Assembly: GCF_004681975.1 (NCBI RefSeq)
Contig: NZ_SMLK01000001.1
Coordinates: forward strand, 1,488,001 to 1,552,000
Source: Ramlibacter humi
GTDB lineage: Bacteria > Pseudomonadota > Gammaproteobacteria > Burkholderiales > Burkholderiaceae_C
DNA length: 64,000 bases
Direction: 5' to 3'
Part shown: one piece after another, positions 39,831 to 48,482 of the stretch
Layout of the letters: each line of letters starts with the position of its first letter
Numbering within the stretch: the stretch's first letter is position 1
Program-made: the position numbers and the translations under genes
Notes under the pieces: model-generated
Databases searched by the model: none
The model's input: only the letters and a program-made list of their open reading frames with translations
Told to the model about the DNA's origin: nothing

Positions 39831-40979
39831 ATGGCCACCAAACGCGATTACTACGACGTCCTCGGCGTGCCGAAGAACGCCTCCGAGGAGGAGATCAAGA
39901 AGGCTTATCGCAAGCTGGCGATGAAGTTCCACCCTGACCGCAACCAGGGAGACGCGGCCAAGGATGCCGAAGCCAAGTTCAAGGAGGCCAAGGAGGCATA
40001 CGAGATGCTCTCCGAAGCCGACAAGCGCGCCGCGTACGACCAGTACGGCCACGCGGGCGTGGACCCCAACATGCGCGGCGGCATGGGCGCCGGCCAGGAA
40101 GGCTTCGGCGGCTTTGCCGAGGCCTTCGGCGACATCTTCGGCGACATCTTCGGACAGGGCCGCGGTGGCCAGGGCCGCGGCGGCCGCCAGGTCTACCGCG
40201 GCAACGACCTGTCGTACGCGATGGAGGTCACGCTGGAAGAAGCGGCGCTGGGCAAGGAAGCGCAGATCCGCATCCCCAGCTGGGACCCCTGCGAGACCTG
40301 CCACGGCAGCGGCGCCAAGCCCGGCACCCAGGCCAAGCAGTGCGGCACCTGCCACGGGCAGGGCGTGGTGCAGATGCGCCAGGGCTTCTTCTCCGTCCAG
40401 CAGACCTGCCCCACCTGCCGCGGCACCGGCAAGATCATCCCCGAGCCCTGCCCCACCTGCCACGGCCAGGGCAAGGTGAAGAAGCAGAAGACGCTGGAGG
40501 TGAAGATTCCCGCCGGCATCGACGACGGCATGCGCATCCGCAGCGCCGGCAACGGCGAGCCTGGCCACAACGGCGGGCCGCCGGGCGACCTGTACATCGA
40601 GATCCGGCTGAAGAAGCACCCGATCTTCGAGCGCGACGGCGACGACCTGCACTGCGTGGTGCCCATCTCGTTCACGCGCGCGGCGCTGGGCGGCGAGATC
40701 GAGGTGCCCACCCTGCAGGGCAAGGCCGCCATCGACATCCCCGAAGGCACCCAGGCCGGCAAGCAGTTCCGCCTGCGCGGCAAGGGCATCAAGGGCGTGC
40801 GCTCCAGCTACCCGGGCGACCTGTACTGCCACATCAGCGTGGAGACGCCGGTCAAGCTGACCGAGCACCAGCGCAAGCTGCTCAAGGAGCTGGACGAGTC
40901 GCTGAAGAAAGGCGGCTCCCGGCACTCGCCCAGCGAGGAAAGCTGGAGCGACAAGCTGAAGAACTTCTTCAGCGCGTGA
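39831..40979 (+). CDS. dnaJ: chaperone protein DnaJ
   Basis: A 382-residue type I Hsp40. The J domain has [10 protein letters not shown] and the HPD motif in FHPDRNQG. A Gly/Phe-rich linker follows. The zinc domain has four repeats: [24 protein letters not shown] and CPTCHGQG. The C-terminal substrate-binding domains end in DKLKNFFSA. It stimulates the DnaK ATPase. It is 82 bases after dnaK and ends at a strong terminator. Confidence 0.97.
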   Translation: MATKRDYYDVLGVPKNASEEEIKKAYRKLAMKFHPDRNQGDAAKDAEAKFKEAKEAYEMLSEADKRAAYDQYGHAGVDPNMRGGMGAGQEGFGGFAEAFGDIFGDIFGQGRGGQGRGGRQVYRGNDLSYAMEVTLEEAALGKEAQIRIPSWDPCETCHGSGAKPGTQAKQCGTCHGQGVVQMRQGFFSVQQTCPTCRGTGKIIPEPCPTCHGQGKVKKQKTLEVKIPAGIDDGMRIRSAGNGEPGHNGGPPGDLYIEIRLKKHPIFERDGDDLHCVVPISFTRAALGGEIEVPTLQGKAAIDIPEGTQAGKQFRLRGKGIKGVRSSYPGDLYCHISVETPVKLTEHQRKLLKELDESLKKGGSRHSPSEESWSDKLKNFFSA

Positions 40980-40984
40980 ACGAC

Positions 40985-41010
40985 GGGCGGTGGGGACACC
41001 GCCCTTTTTT
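40985..41010 (+). terminator. Rho-independent terminator of the dnaK operon
   Basis: GGGCGGTG, loop GGGA, CACCGCCC and a run of six T. It closes the grpE-dnaK-dnaJ unit. Confidence 0.9.
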
Positions 41011-41156
41011 CATTGGCGCGCCCCACCAACTCGCCCCGGTGTCAATCCCGCGAAGGCCGGAATCGAGGCTTTCGCGCAGCTACGTTTCCTCACGGGTTGT
41101 CCCCCCAACGCGACAGTCTGGTTGGCGTGCCAACGCGGCCGGACCACAATGGCGCG

Positions 41157-41720
41157 ATGTCGCTGAAGTTGTTCCGCTCCACCGGCTACCACTCCATCCT
41201 GGCTCCGGGCGAGGCGCGCCTGGCGCTGCACCCGGGCTGGGCGGTGGCGGCGGTGGGCGGCTGGGTGGGCTTTGTGTGCAACGTCTGGCTGTGGCACGTG
41301 ATGCTCACGGGCGGTTCCGGTTTCCTGCCCGCGCTGGCCTCCGCCGTGGGCGTGGCCGGCGCCACCGCCTGCCTGCTCAGCGTGTTCGGCTGGCGGCGCA
41401 CCTTCAAGCTGGCGGCCACCTTCGTGCTGCTGGTGGCCGCGCTGCTGGCGGGTGGCGCCTGGGTCAACGGGGTGCCGGCGCAGGCGCTTTCGGACGACAC
41501 CTTCCGCATCGCTTCCATGCTGCCGCCCTGGGCCACGCTGTTCCGCTGGCAGGTGCCGACGCTGCTGGTGGTGCTGGGCGGCCTGCCCGTGCTGTGGCTG
41601 TGGAACCTGCAGCTGCGCCGCCTTTCCGGTCCCGCGCAGATGAGCGTCAACGTATGGGGCGCCATCTGGTGGGGCCTGCTGGCCGCCGCCGGCTTCTTCG
41701 CCCTGGGCCGCCTGGCCTGA
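41157..41720 (+). CDS. membrane protein resembling the EptA N-terminal domain
   Basis: A 187-residue protein with about four membrane helices (WAVAAVGGWVGFVCNVWLWH, ALASAVGVAGATACLLSVFG, LAATFVLLVAALLAGGAW, IWWGLLAAAGFFALG). The segment LPPWATLFRWQVPTLLVVLGGLPVLWLW resembles the membrane domain (DUF1705) of phosphoethanolamine transferases. There is no sulfatase-like catalytic domain, so it is either a truncated relative or a separate small family. Start ATG 41157. Confidence 0.55.
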   Translation: MSLKLFRSTGYHSILAPGEARLALHPGWAVAAVGGWVGFVCNVWLWHVMLTGGSGFLPALASAVGVAGATACLLSVFGWRRTFKLAATFVLLVAALLAGGAWVNGVPAQALSDDTFRIASMLPPWATLFRWQVPTLLVVLGGLPVLWLWNLQLRRLSGPAQMSVNVWGAIWWGLLAAAGFFALGRLA

Positions 41721-41723
41721 AGC

Positions 41724-42557
41724 TCAGAACAGCGAGCCCTGGCCGTCGCGCGAAGGCGGCCGGAACAGCGAACTGTCCATCGCCACCCGCTCGCGGTTGA
41801 AGCCGATGCGCTGCACCGCCTTGCGGAACCGCTGGCCGATCAGGTCGGCCCACGGCCCCTTGCCTTTCATGCGCGAAGCGAAGTCGGCGTCGTAGTCCTT
41901 GCCGCCGCGCATGTCCTGGATGCGCGCCATCACCCTTTCCGCCCGCTGCGGGTAATGCATCTGCAGCCACTGGCGGAACAGCGGCGCCACCTCCCAGGGC
42001 AGGCGCACCACGTGATAGAAGGCGCTGCGCGCGCCGGCCTCCCACGCCGCTTCCAGCACCTGTTCCATGTCGTCGGTGAGGAAGGGGATCTGCGGCGCCA
42101 GGCTCACGCCGCAAGGCACGCCCGCTTCGGCCAGGTTCTTCAGGATGCGCAGCCGGCGATGCGGCGCTGCGGCGCGCGGTTCCAGTTTGCGCGCCAGGCC
42201 GGCGTCCAGCGTGGTGATGGTCACGTACACCGCCGCCAGCTTCTTTGCGGCCATGGGCGCGATCAGGTCCAGGTCGCGCTCCACGCCGCTGGACTTGGTG
42301 ACCAGCGAAAACGCGTGGTCGGTCTCATGCAGTACTTCGATCACCGACCGCGTCAGCCGCAGCTCGCGCTCCACCGGCTGGTAGCAGTCGGTGGCGGTGC
42401 CGATGGCGATCATCCTGGGCTCGTAGTTCCGGCGCGAGATCTCCTTGCGCAGCACCTCCGCCACGCCGCGCTTGGCGATCAGCTTCGTCTCGAAGTCCAG
42501 CCCGGGCGACATGTTCAGGTAGCTGTGCGTGGGCCGCGCGTAGCAGTAGATGCAGCC
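41724..42557 (-). pseudogene. PA0069-family radical SAM gene, cut by the island (C-terminal part)
   Basis: The minus strand encodes about 277 residues of a PA0069/Rv2578c-family radical SAM protein, from GCIYCYARPTHSYLNMSPG to PPSRDGQGSLF. Homology to the family stops exactly at the Gly before the second Cys; the sequence upstream (SSFPTNISM) is unrelated. The first cluster Cys and roughly 90 N-terminal residues are missing, so it cannot hold a normal [4Fe-4S] cluster. The intact relative at 42755-43867 shows what is lost. The N-terminal half should lie at the far end of the island, beyond this window. Confidence 0.85.
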
Positions 42558-42687
42558 CATGCTTATGTTTGTTGGAAAACTACTCCCGAGAGGCGTAGCC
42601 AATGATGGAAGCCACCTGCTAGGGGTAGGCCTGCACCTTCTAAGGAGGGGTGCCCCACGTGCCACACCCGGGAATCTGGCTGGCGTA

Positions 42688-42707
42688 TACTGTTAATCCA
42701 TACAGTA
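42688..42707 (+). promoter_or_regulatory. LexA/SOS box
   Basis: TACTGTTAATCCATACAGTA fits the SOS consensus TACTG-N10-CAGTA at every fixed position. It lies 47 bases before the radical SAM start and near a TATACT that could be a -10 element. LexA should repress the gene until DNA damage. Confidence 0.85.
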
Positions 42708-42754
42708 GGCTGGTCGCCTTTTCGGCATGCCAGCCCTCGCGCCGTGGAGGAGCC

Positions 42755-43867
42755 TTGGCTGAAGGCCAGACCATTGTTCAGTTCGTGAAGGGCCGGGGCG
42801 TTGGCTCTAACGCCCGGTCACGGTTTGACTCCTGGGGCCGGGAGAAGGACCTCGACCACCACGAGCAGCAGCGCACCTCCGAGGAGCCCGAGGAGCTAAT
42901 CCCGCGCAGGGCAACAGAAGTCCGGCTGGTCGAAGCGCGCTCCATCCTCAGCTACAACGACTCGCCTGACCTCGGGTTCGAGCAGAGCATCAACCCCTAC
43001 CAAGGGTGTGAGCACGGTTGCGTGTACTGCTATGCCCGGCCCTCGCACGCGTACCTGGGGATGTCGCCAGGCTTGGACTTCGAGACCAAGATTCAGGCCA
43101 AGACAAACGCTGCCGCCCTCCTGCGCAAAGAGCTCTCTCGGCCGGCGTACCGCCCTAGCCTCATCGCCCTCGGCGCGAACACCGACCCCTACCAGCCGGC
43201 CGAGCGCGAGTTGCGCATCACAAGGTCTGTCCTGGAGGTGCTGGCGGACTTCAATGCGCCGGTGAGCATCACGACCAAGTCGGCCCTGGTGACCCGAGAC
43301 CTCGACATCCTCGCCAAGATGGCTGCGAAGGGCCTTGCCCGCGTCAACATGTCCTTGGCCACGGTCAACCCTACCCTTGCCCGAATCATGGACCCGCGTG
43401 CGAACGCGCCGCACCGGCGCCTGCGGGCAATCACCGAACTGTCCCAAGCCGGCGTTCCCGTCTCCGTTTTCGCCTCACCCATGATTCCTGCGGTCAACGA
43501 CCGGGAGCTCGAGTCCATCCTGGAGGCGGCCGCGGGCGCCGGCGCGACCTCGGCGAGCATGATTGTTCTCAGGCTTCCACTGGAGGTGCGCGACCTCTTC
43601 GTGGAGTGGTTGAACGAGCACTTCCCCGACCGCGCAGCGCACGTCATGAGCCTCGTGCGCCAGATGCGCGGGGGCGCCGACTACGACTCCAACTTCGGCA
43701 CGCGGATGCGGGGGACTGGGCAATACGCCGCTTTGCTTCGGCAGCGGTTTGAGATGGCTGTGCGACGGCTTGGACTGCTACGCCGGCACGACGCTTTGGA
43801 CACGGCGCTGTTCAGAGTGCCCGGCTCGCTGCCTCCGGACGCTCAAGCAAGCCTCTTCGAAGCCTAG
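42755..43867 (+). CDS. PA0069-family radical SAM protein (island copy)
   Basis: A 370-residue protein with the cluster motif GCEHGCVYCYAR (C-x3-C-x2-C) and the family start FVKGRGVGSNARSRFDSW. The family is related to spore photoproduct lyase, and its reaction is unknown. I chose TTG 42755 because GGAGGAG lies 2 bases before its AGCC spacer and it is downstream of the SOS box; ATG 42650 would start before the box. The gene is intact while the chromosomal relative next to it is destroyed, so it may replace the lost function. SOS control suggests a DNA-repair role. Confidence 0.88.
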   Translation: MAEGQTIVQFVKGRGVGSNARSRFDSWGREKDLDHHEQQRTSEEPEELIPRRATEVRLVEARSILSYNDSPDLGFEQSINPYQGCEHGCVYCYARPSHAYLGMSPGLDFETKIQAKTNAAALLRKELSRPAYRPSLIALGANTDPYQPAERELRITRSVLEVLADFNAPVSITTKSALVTRDLDILAKMAAKGLARVNMSLATVNPTLARIMDPRANAPHRRLRAITELSQAGVPVSVFASPMIPAVNDRELESILEAAAGAGATSASMIVLRLPLEVRDLFVEWLNEHFPDRAAHVMSLVRQMRGGADYDSNFGTRMRGTGQYAALLRQRFEMAVRRLGLLRRHDALDTALFRVPGSLPPDAQASLFEA

Positions 43868-43874
43868 AGCACGG

Positions 43875-44339
43875 TCAGAGTTCATCCATCGGCAAGACCT
43901 GGGCCGCCATGCGGACGTCGTCCGGCGTGTACTTGTTGGCTGGCGTAGGCTCAATCTGAGTCTTCTTCTTGTGCAGCTGTACGACGCGATTGGCGTAGAT
44001 GGAGTCGTACCGGTCTAGGCGAGCTCGCAGGCGCTTGACTTCCTGGTCGAGGAAGTCACATTTGACCTGCAGACTGTACTCAGACAGTCGCTCCATTGCT
44101 GCGAGCAGCAGTTCCCTCGCTGCGGGCAGCGCGCAGCCCTCGTGGCTTACGAGCTTGAGCTTCAACCCCGCGTGATGCGCGATGACGGTGAGGTTGAGAG
44201 TTGGTCCGGTCAGCTTGCCCTTGTCGTCGAACTTGCGCTTTTCAAGTAGCTCACGCAGGGTCTGTGCGAACTTTTCCTCCCTCGGGTCCACGGGCTCGAA
44301 CTTGGCGAGCAGGTCTTCAACAAGGCTGAGAGGCGTCAT
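43875..44339 (-). CDS. small coiled-coil accessory protein of the recombinase operon
   Basis: A 154-residue protein, last gene of the recombinase operon, overlapping the third recombinase by 23 bases. The middle helix region DFLDQEVKRLRARLDRYDS is a coiled coil, and the N-terminus LSLVEDLLAKFEPVDPREE is also helical. The position matches small non-recombinase partners such as TnpC of Tn554 or GmtX. Such proteins may guide orientation or frequency of transposition. The link is by position only. Confidence 0.65.
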   Translation of the reverse strand: MTPLSLVEDLLAKFEPVDPREEKFAQTLRELLEKRKFDDKGKLTGPTLNLTVIAHHAGLKLKLVSHEGCALPAARELLLAAMERLSEYSLQVKCDFLDQEVKRLRARLDRYDSIYANRVVQLHKKKTQIEPTPANKYTPDDVRMAAQVLPMDEL

Positions 44340-46497
44340 AGGCTGGTGCCTTCAAGATGCGCACAATTTTTCGTGACTGCTCATAGCTTCTGACTGCTAC
44401 CCGGTTTGCCCTGTCTTGGGCGGCTTCCTTCCATGCCGCGGCTCGCGTCTCATAGAAGGGAAGATGCTCGCGACCAAGTGCAAGGCAGTCACAGCCGCCA
44501 CACATCGAGACGGTGCGTGTCTTCTCGTTGGGGCGCGTGTGCATCCACGACGGGCCACCTGCGGCAGCCTGGCACCGTGATTTCAGAGGCGCCATGCTGA
44601 TAAGACAATTGCCGTTGTCGTTGAAGTAGATGCGCAGGTCGTGGGTGATAACGATGTCCGTGACCTTGTCGCGAAGCTCCGCAGGGTCTTTGATGCCTTC
44701 GAGCTTGAATTCCTTCAAGAAGTCATTCACGGCTGCAGCCATCGTGCCGAAGACGACCTTGCCTTCACTGCGGCTCACGAAGAAATCGACTGTTGCGGAG
44801 TGGCCGAACATCTCAACGTCATCGTGCAGACGCTGCACTGGCTCGTAGTAGCCCCGGTACGTGATTGAGTCGGTCAGGTGCCCAAAGTGAAGGCTGAGGG
44901 CATGAAGCGCGGTCTTCCTCGTCTTCAGGCAGAAATCCGCGAACGTCTTACGCCCCTGGTGCGTCCTGATGCACTGGCCACGCGTTCGCCGGTAGCGCAC
45001 CAGGCTGTTGCCGTGGCGGTCGAAATCCGGCAGGGTGGACAAGTCAACGAAGCACCGGATGAAGCGCCGGCAGCCGCGCTGCAGGTCTGTGCCGGTGGCC
45101 TGGTGCACGCTATCCGCGCTCGCGGGCATGCCCCACCGGTTCTTGAAGTGCACGAAGAGCGGCGCCTCCTTGTCGTCGTCAAGGAACGGCGTCACCACGT
45201 CGTGCAGCAGATTCAGCGCTCGAACGATGACCGGCAGCTCCTTGCTGCGATATGGCGCGCAGCCGATGACCCAGTCGTTCGCCTTGGGCTCGGCTTGGCC
45301 TTTGGTGAGTACCCCCTTGAGGAAGTACAGGTCCATCATGCCGTCTGGGGACTGCATCTTGTACACACACGAGGGCAGGCCATTGACCTTGTCTTTGAGG
45401 ACCTTGGCTGAACAGACCTCGGAGATGCGCAGGCCGGCCAGGTACTGCACCGCGAGAACGCAGGCGTCCCGCAGCATCAGCACCGCCAGACGCATGCGGT
45501 GGTAGCCGAACGCAAGTGGGTCCTCAGCGCCTTCGATGCGCCCCTCATTGCGTTCCCTCCAGGGCAGGGCTGCCAGGCGCTCTGAGCTGAACCCCGCGGC
45601 GTCCAGCTTCGCGAAAGCTGACATCACTGCCCGGCGGCCGCCGTCCTTGGAGTTCTGGAATGCGAAATGGGCGCGCCGAATCTCCGGCCCGACTTCGTCG
45701 ACCCACCGGAATACTTCTGCGAGCATGGGGATGCTCACTGCCTGGGGCAGTGCAGGAATGCGGTTGATGGCATGCGCGACGATGCCTGAGGTGACCTCGC
45801 CGCCGCTTCTTCCCTTGAATGGCGCCCTTGAGAGGGCAGGCAGCTTGCGCTTTTGGAGCAGGACTCGTTGCGCGTAGATGTAGTAGATGATGTTGATGCG
45901 ATTGGCAACCTGCGAATAGGTGAAGCCGTCATCCTCAGCCTGGTCGTCCACCTTCGCCTCGTCCTCTTCTTCCAAGTCCTCCTCGAGGACCGAGCGCAGC
46001 GAGGGGCTGTGATAGCCAAAGCCATAGCCCTCCGCGACGAAGTCCGGGTAGACCTCCTCGCGCTTCAGAATGAGCTGAGCAAGCACGTTGTGGTACCGCT
46101 CCTGCACGGCAGGCGTCAGTTGCGAGAAGTCCTTGATTCCATTCCAGACGAACCAACGGAATGCCTCCCGGATACCTCCGCTGATGGAGCCAAGCGTGCC
46201 CACCTTCAGCTTTTTTCCGTAGGCGTCGTTGGTCAGCATTCCCCACACGACCGTCTTGAAGCTCTCGAGCAGGATGATGTGCTGCGGGTCGGTAGAGAGT
46301 CCCCCTGTTGGCAAGACAAATTGCCAGTTGATGGCAATCGTCGGTCGTGCCGGATTGCGATTGAGGAACCGCCAGACGAATGCGTTCCAGAAGGTCTTGA
46401 AGTCCGGCTTGTCCAGGTCAACGAAAGCCTCCTCGGGCACCTGAGGGCTGCCCTGTGGGACAGCAGCGGAGGCGGAAGCTGCGGCGGCCATTGTCAT
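44317..46497 (-). CDS. tyrosine recombinase, third of trio (726 residues)
   Basis: A large tyrosine recombinase. The catalytic residues seen are Arg in YLAGLRISEVCSAKV, His and Arg in HQGRKTFADFCLKT, His in LHFGHLTDSITYR and the nucleophile Tyr in RGYYEPVQ. A Cys-rich stretch (SMCGGCDCLALGREHLP) near the C-terminus may bind zinc. The N-terminal 300 residues are unlike classic phage integrases. It overlaps the second recombinase (ATGA) and is most likely active. It would cut and join island ends. Confidence 0.85.
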   Translation of the reverse strand: MTMAAAASASAAVPQGSPQVPEEAFVDLDKPDFKTFWNAFVWRFLNRNPARPTIAINWQFVLPTGGLSTDPQHIILLESFKTVVWGMLTNDAYGKKLKVGTLGSISGGIREAFRWFVWNGIKDFSQLTPAVQERYHNVLAQLILKREEVYPDFVAEGYGFGYHSPSLRSVLEEDLEEEDEAKVDDQAEDDGFTYSQVANRINIIYYIYAQRVLLQKRKLPALSRAPFKGRSGGEVTSGIVAHAINRIPALPQAVSIPMLAEVFRWVDEVGPEIRRAHFAFQNSKDGGRRAVMSAFAKLDAAGFSSERLAALPWRERNEGRIEGAEDPLAFGYHRMRLAVLMLRDACVLAVQYLAGLRISEVCSAKVLKDKVNGLPSCVYKMQSPDGMMDLYFLKGVLTKGQAEPKANDWVIGCAPYRSKELPVIVRALNLLHDVVTPFLDDDKEAPLFVHFKNRWGMPASADSVHQATGTDLQRGCRRFIRCFVDLSTLPDFDRHGNSLVRYRRTRGQCIRTHQGRKTFADFCLKTRKTALHALSLHFGHLTDSITYRGYYEPVQRLHDDVEMFGHSATVDFFVSRSEGKVVFGTMAAAVNDFLKEFKLEGIKDPAELRDKVTDIVITHDLRIYFNDNGNCLISMAPLKSRCQAAAGGPSWMHTRPNEKTRTVSMCGGCDCLALGREHLPFYETRAAAWKEAAQDRANRVAVRSYEQSRKIVRILKAPAYDASQPC

Positions 46498-48377
46498 TCA
46501 ATGACTCCAATTGGCGGAAGTGACATGCGCTTGACCCGCTCCCAGAGCTGAGGCTTGTTCTTGAAGAGGGGAATCCACTTGCGCTCAAGCGTCTTGAGCA
46601 CGCCGTCCCAGCAGGCCTTCCAGCGCTCGAGGGGCATCGTCTTCCTGGCTTCTTTGAGCTGCTCGCGCAGCTGCAGCATCCTGGCCAGCCCGTAGGCGGT
46701 GAGTTCCGGTGACCCGAGCGGGCAGCCCGGGCAGCGGCCGAACGCCCCGCACTGGCGCCCCTTCACCTCTCCAGGTATGGGCGAGTCGAAGGTGTCCACG
46801 CACTTGCAGCCGGGCGTCGCGGCGCTGATGTCCTTGCTATCTGACCCCAAGTGGTGGACCTTCCCCCCGGTCCGGACATACCGCTCCTTGTTCGACTGGA
46901 GTTCAGCGACTCGAGCGTTGCTACGTTGGCGTGCCGACTCCCCGATGTAGTGGTCACGAAGCACCGACTCGGATTTGCCTCCTTTGAGAGCGAAGGAAGC
47001 ACGGATGTCATCTGCAAACATCCACATGCCGTAGTCCAGCGAGGTCATGCGCAGCTCCCTCAGATTGAAGCGGTCCAGCTTGTGCCGCTCGCAGAACTCG
47101 GCCAGATGGTGCAGCCACTTCGTGTCGCCACCGCGCCCATCGAGCTTGGCGGATGCGAAGGCCTTGACTGCGTTCTCATTGGTGACATGGATGAAGATGC
47201 AGTCCTTGTACTTGCCCGCTTCGCTGCGAATTCTTTCAGTCCACGCAACCATCAGCTCCAAGATGGAGTTGGGCGAACAAGGGTCGGCGTCGTCGATTGG
47301 GAAACTACGCGCATAGGTACTTCCCCGCTGCTTGCCAGGCCGCACCGTGAGGCGAACCTCGAGCCGGCCGTTGTTCAGGACGTCCTTCCTTTTCAGGTTT
47401 TTCTGGCCGAGAGTGCGCAGCGCGTCGGTGTTGAAGTGGCCATAGATGGTCAGCAGCAACATGGGCGCGACACAGCTCTCCGGCGCGGGCTGCAGGTACT
47501 CTGAGACGTTGCGCCAACCGCCATGGAAGCGGCTGATGGCCTCATACACCGCTCGCTCTTCCACAACGTCCGATTCGGCAAGCGTCGTGTACATCGGCAG
47601 CTTGCCGCGGTAGCTGGTCTTGAGATACCAGAGCACCGCATCGAGATTGCGGAACTGGCCCTCTCCACGCTTGGTGGTGTCCGGCGGAACTTCCGGGCCG
47701 GCGAAAAGCTGCTGCGCATACCGGACCTTGTGCACCACTTCGAGGAACTCGTCTCGGGCAGCGTTGAGCGTGTCGATGAGCGCCGACTGCCCCATCGACT
47801 GCGTTGTGTTGCCCGAGCCGCGCAGGCCAGAAAAGGGATTTCGCGGGAAATCCTCAAGCTGGGGCAGTAAGGCTGCCAGCTTCGGTGTTTCCTTCATGCA
47901 GGCAAACAGGCTGCAGAACGCCCCGTAGTACTTGCGCAAAGTTTCAGGAAAGTACAGCTCCCCATTGTCTTTGAGAGCTTCCTTGCGAAGCCACGCCACC
48001 ACGCGGTGCCCGAGGTCTGCTGGCCATTCCTTCAGGGGTTTCGCCTGGAGTCGCTTAGCGCGCGCGAACTCGAGCAGCCCGTTGTTCAACTGAGAGCGCA
48101 GCGTCTCGAAAGCTCGCGGGCTCCTGCGGCCTGGCTCGTTGCACACCAGAACGAACCCGTCAGTCAAGGCTACGGCGGATTCGAACTTCGCGACGTCCGC
48201 CTTGAAGCCTTTCAAGGCAGCCTTGAAGTGCGGCGCGTTCTCAGGCTTTCCGTTGTACGAGCGCAGCTTTCCGGTCAGGACGAGGTCGCCCGTCTTCCCC
48301 TGAAATTCAGCGTCCTGCGCTGCAGTGAGCTGCTGGAACCTGTCGGGGCGCCTCGTGAGTACGGTACTGCGGCCCAT
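46494..48377 (-). CDS. divergent tyrosine recombinase, second of trio (627 residues)
   Basis: A 627-residue protein with a tyrosine-recombinase core in its second half. FNLRELRMTSLDYGM is box II and DHYIGESARQ has the nucleophile Tyr. The first catalytic Arg box, normally TGLRxSE, reads YGHFNTDALRTL and lacks Arg at the expected place; the His of box II is also replaced. The C-terminus holds a Cys cluster (GCKCVD, QCGAFGRCPGCPLG) likely to bind zinc. It may act as a structural partner of the two canonical recombinases. Confidence 0.8.
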   Translation of the reverse strand: MGRSTVLTRRPDRFQQLTAAQDAEFQGKTGDLVLTGKLRSYNGKPENAPHFKAALKGFKADVAKFESAVALTDGFVLVCNEPGRRSPRAFETLRSQLNNGLLEFARAKRLQAKPLKEWPADLGHRVVAWLRKEALKDNGELYFPETLRKYYGAFCSLFACMKETPKLAALLPQLEDFPRNPFSGLRGSGNTTQSMGQSALIDTLNAARDEFLEVVHKVRYAQQLFAGPEVPPDTTKRGEGQFRNLDAVLWYLKTSYRGKLPMYTTLAESDVVEERAVYEAISRFHGGWRNVSEYLQPAPESCVAPMLLLTIYGHFNTDALRTLGQKNLKRKDVLNNGRLEVRLTVRPGKQRGSTYARSFPIDDADPCSPNSILELMVAWTERIRSEAGKYKDCIFIHVTNENAVKAFASAKLDGRGGDTKWLHHLAEFCERHKLDRFNLRELRMTSLDYGMWMFADDIRASFALKGGKSESVLRDHYIGESARQRSNARVAELQSNKERYVRTGGKVHHLGSDSKDISAATPGCKCVDTFDSPIPGEVKGRQCGAFGRCPGCPLGSPELTAYGLARMLQLREQLKEARKTMPLERWKACWDGVLKTLERKWIPLFKNKPQLWERVKRMSLPPIGVIE

Positions 48378-48466
48378 CAGATTTCGCCACCCGCCGTATC
48401 GGGGCTTGACGCTGCCCCCGCGTTCTTGTGACGCGAGGGCGGCTGATTTCCCACCACCAATTGCAC
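48377..48466 (-). CDS. possible 29-residue leader peptide between recombinases
   Basis: In the 105-base gap between recombinases one and two, a GTG follows AGGGAGG and opens a 29-codon frame (VQLVVGNQPPSRHKN...). Its TGA overlaps the ATG of the second recombinase (TGATG). That arrangement would couple translation along the operon. There is no independent support that the peptide is made. Confidence 0.3.
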   Translation of the reverse strand: MQLVVGNQPPSRHKNAGAASSPDTAGGEI

Positions 48467-48482
48467 GCCGCCTCCCTGCTCT

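Noticed and set aside
41724-42665. Intact radical SAM gene starting at 42665
   Set aside because: The first 35 residues have no family resemblance and the first cluster Cys is missing, so it is a truncated gene, not a short functional one.
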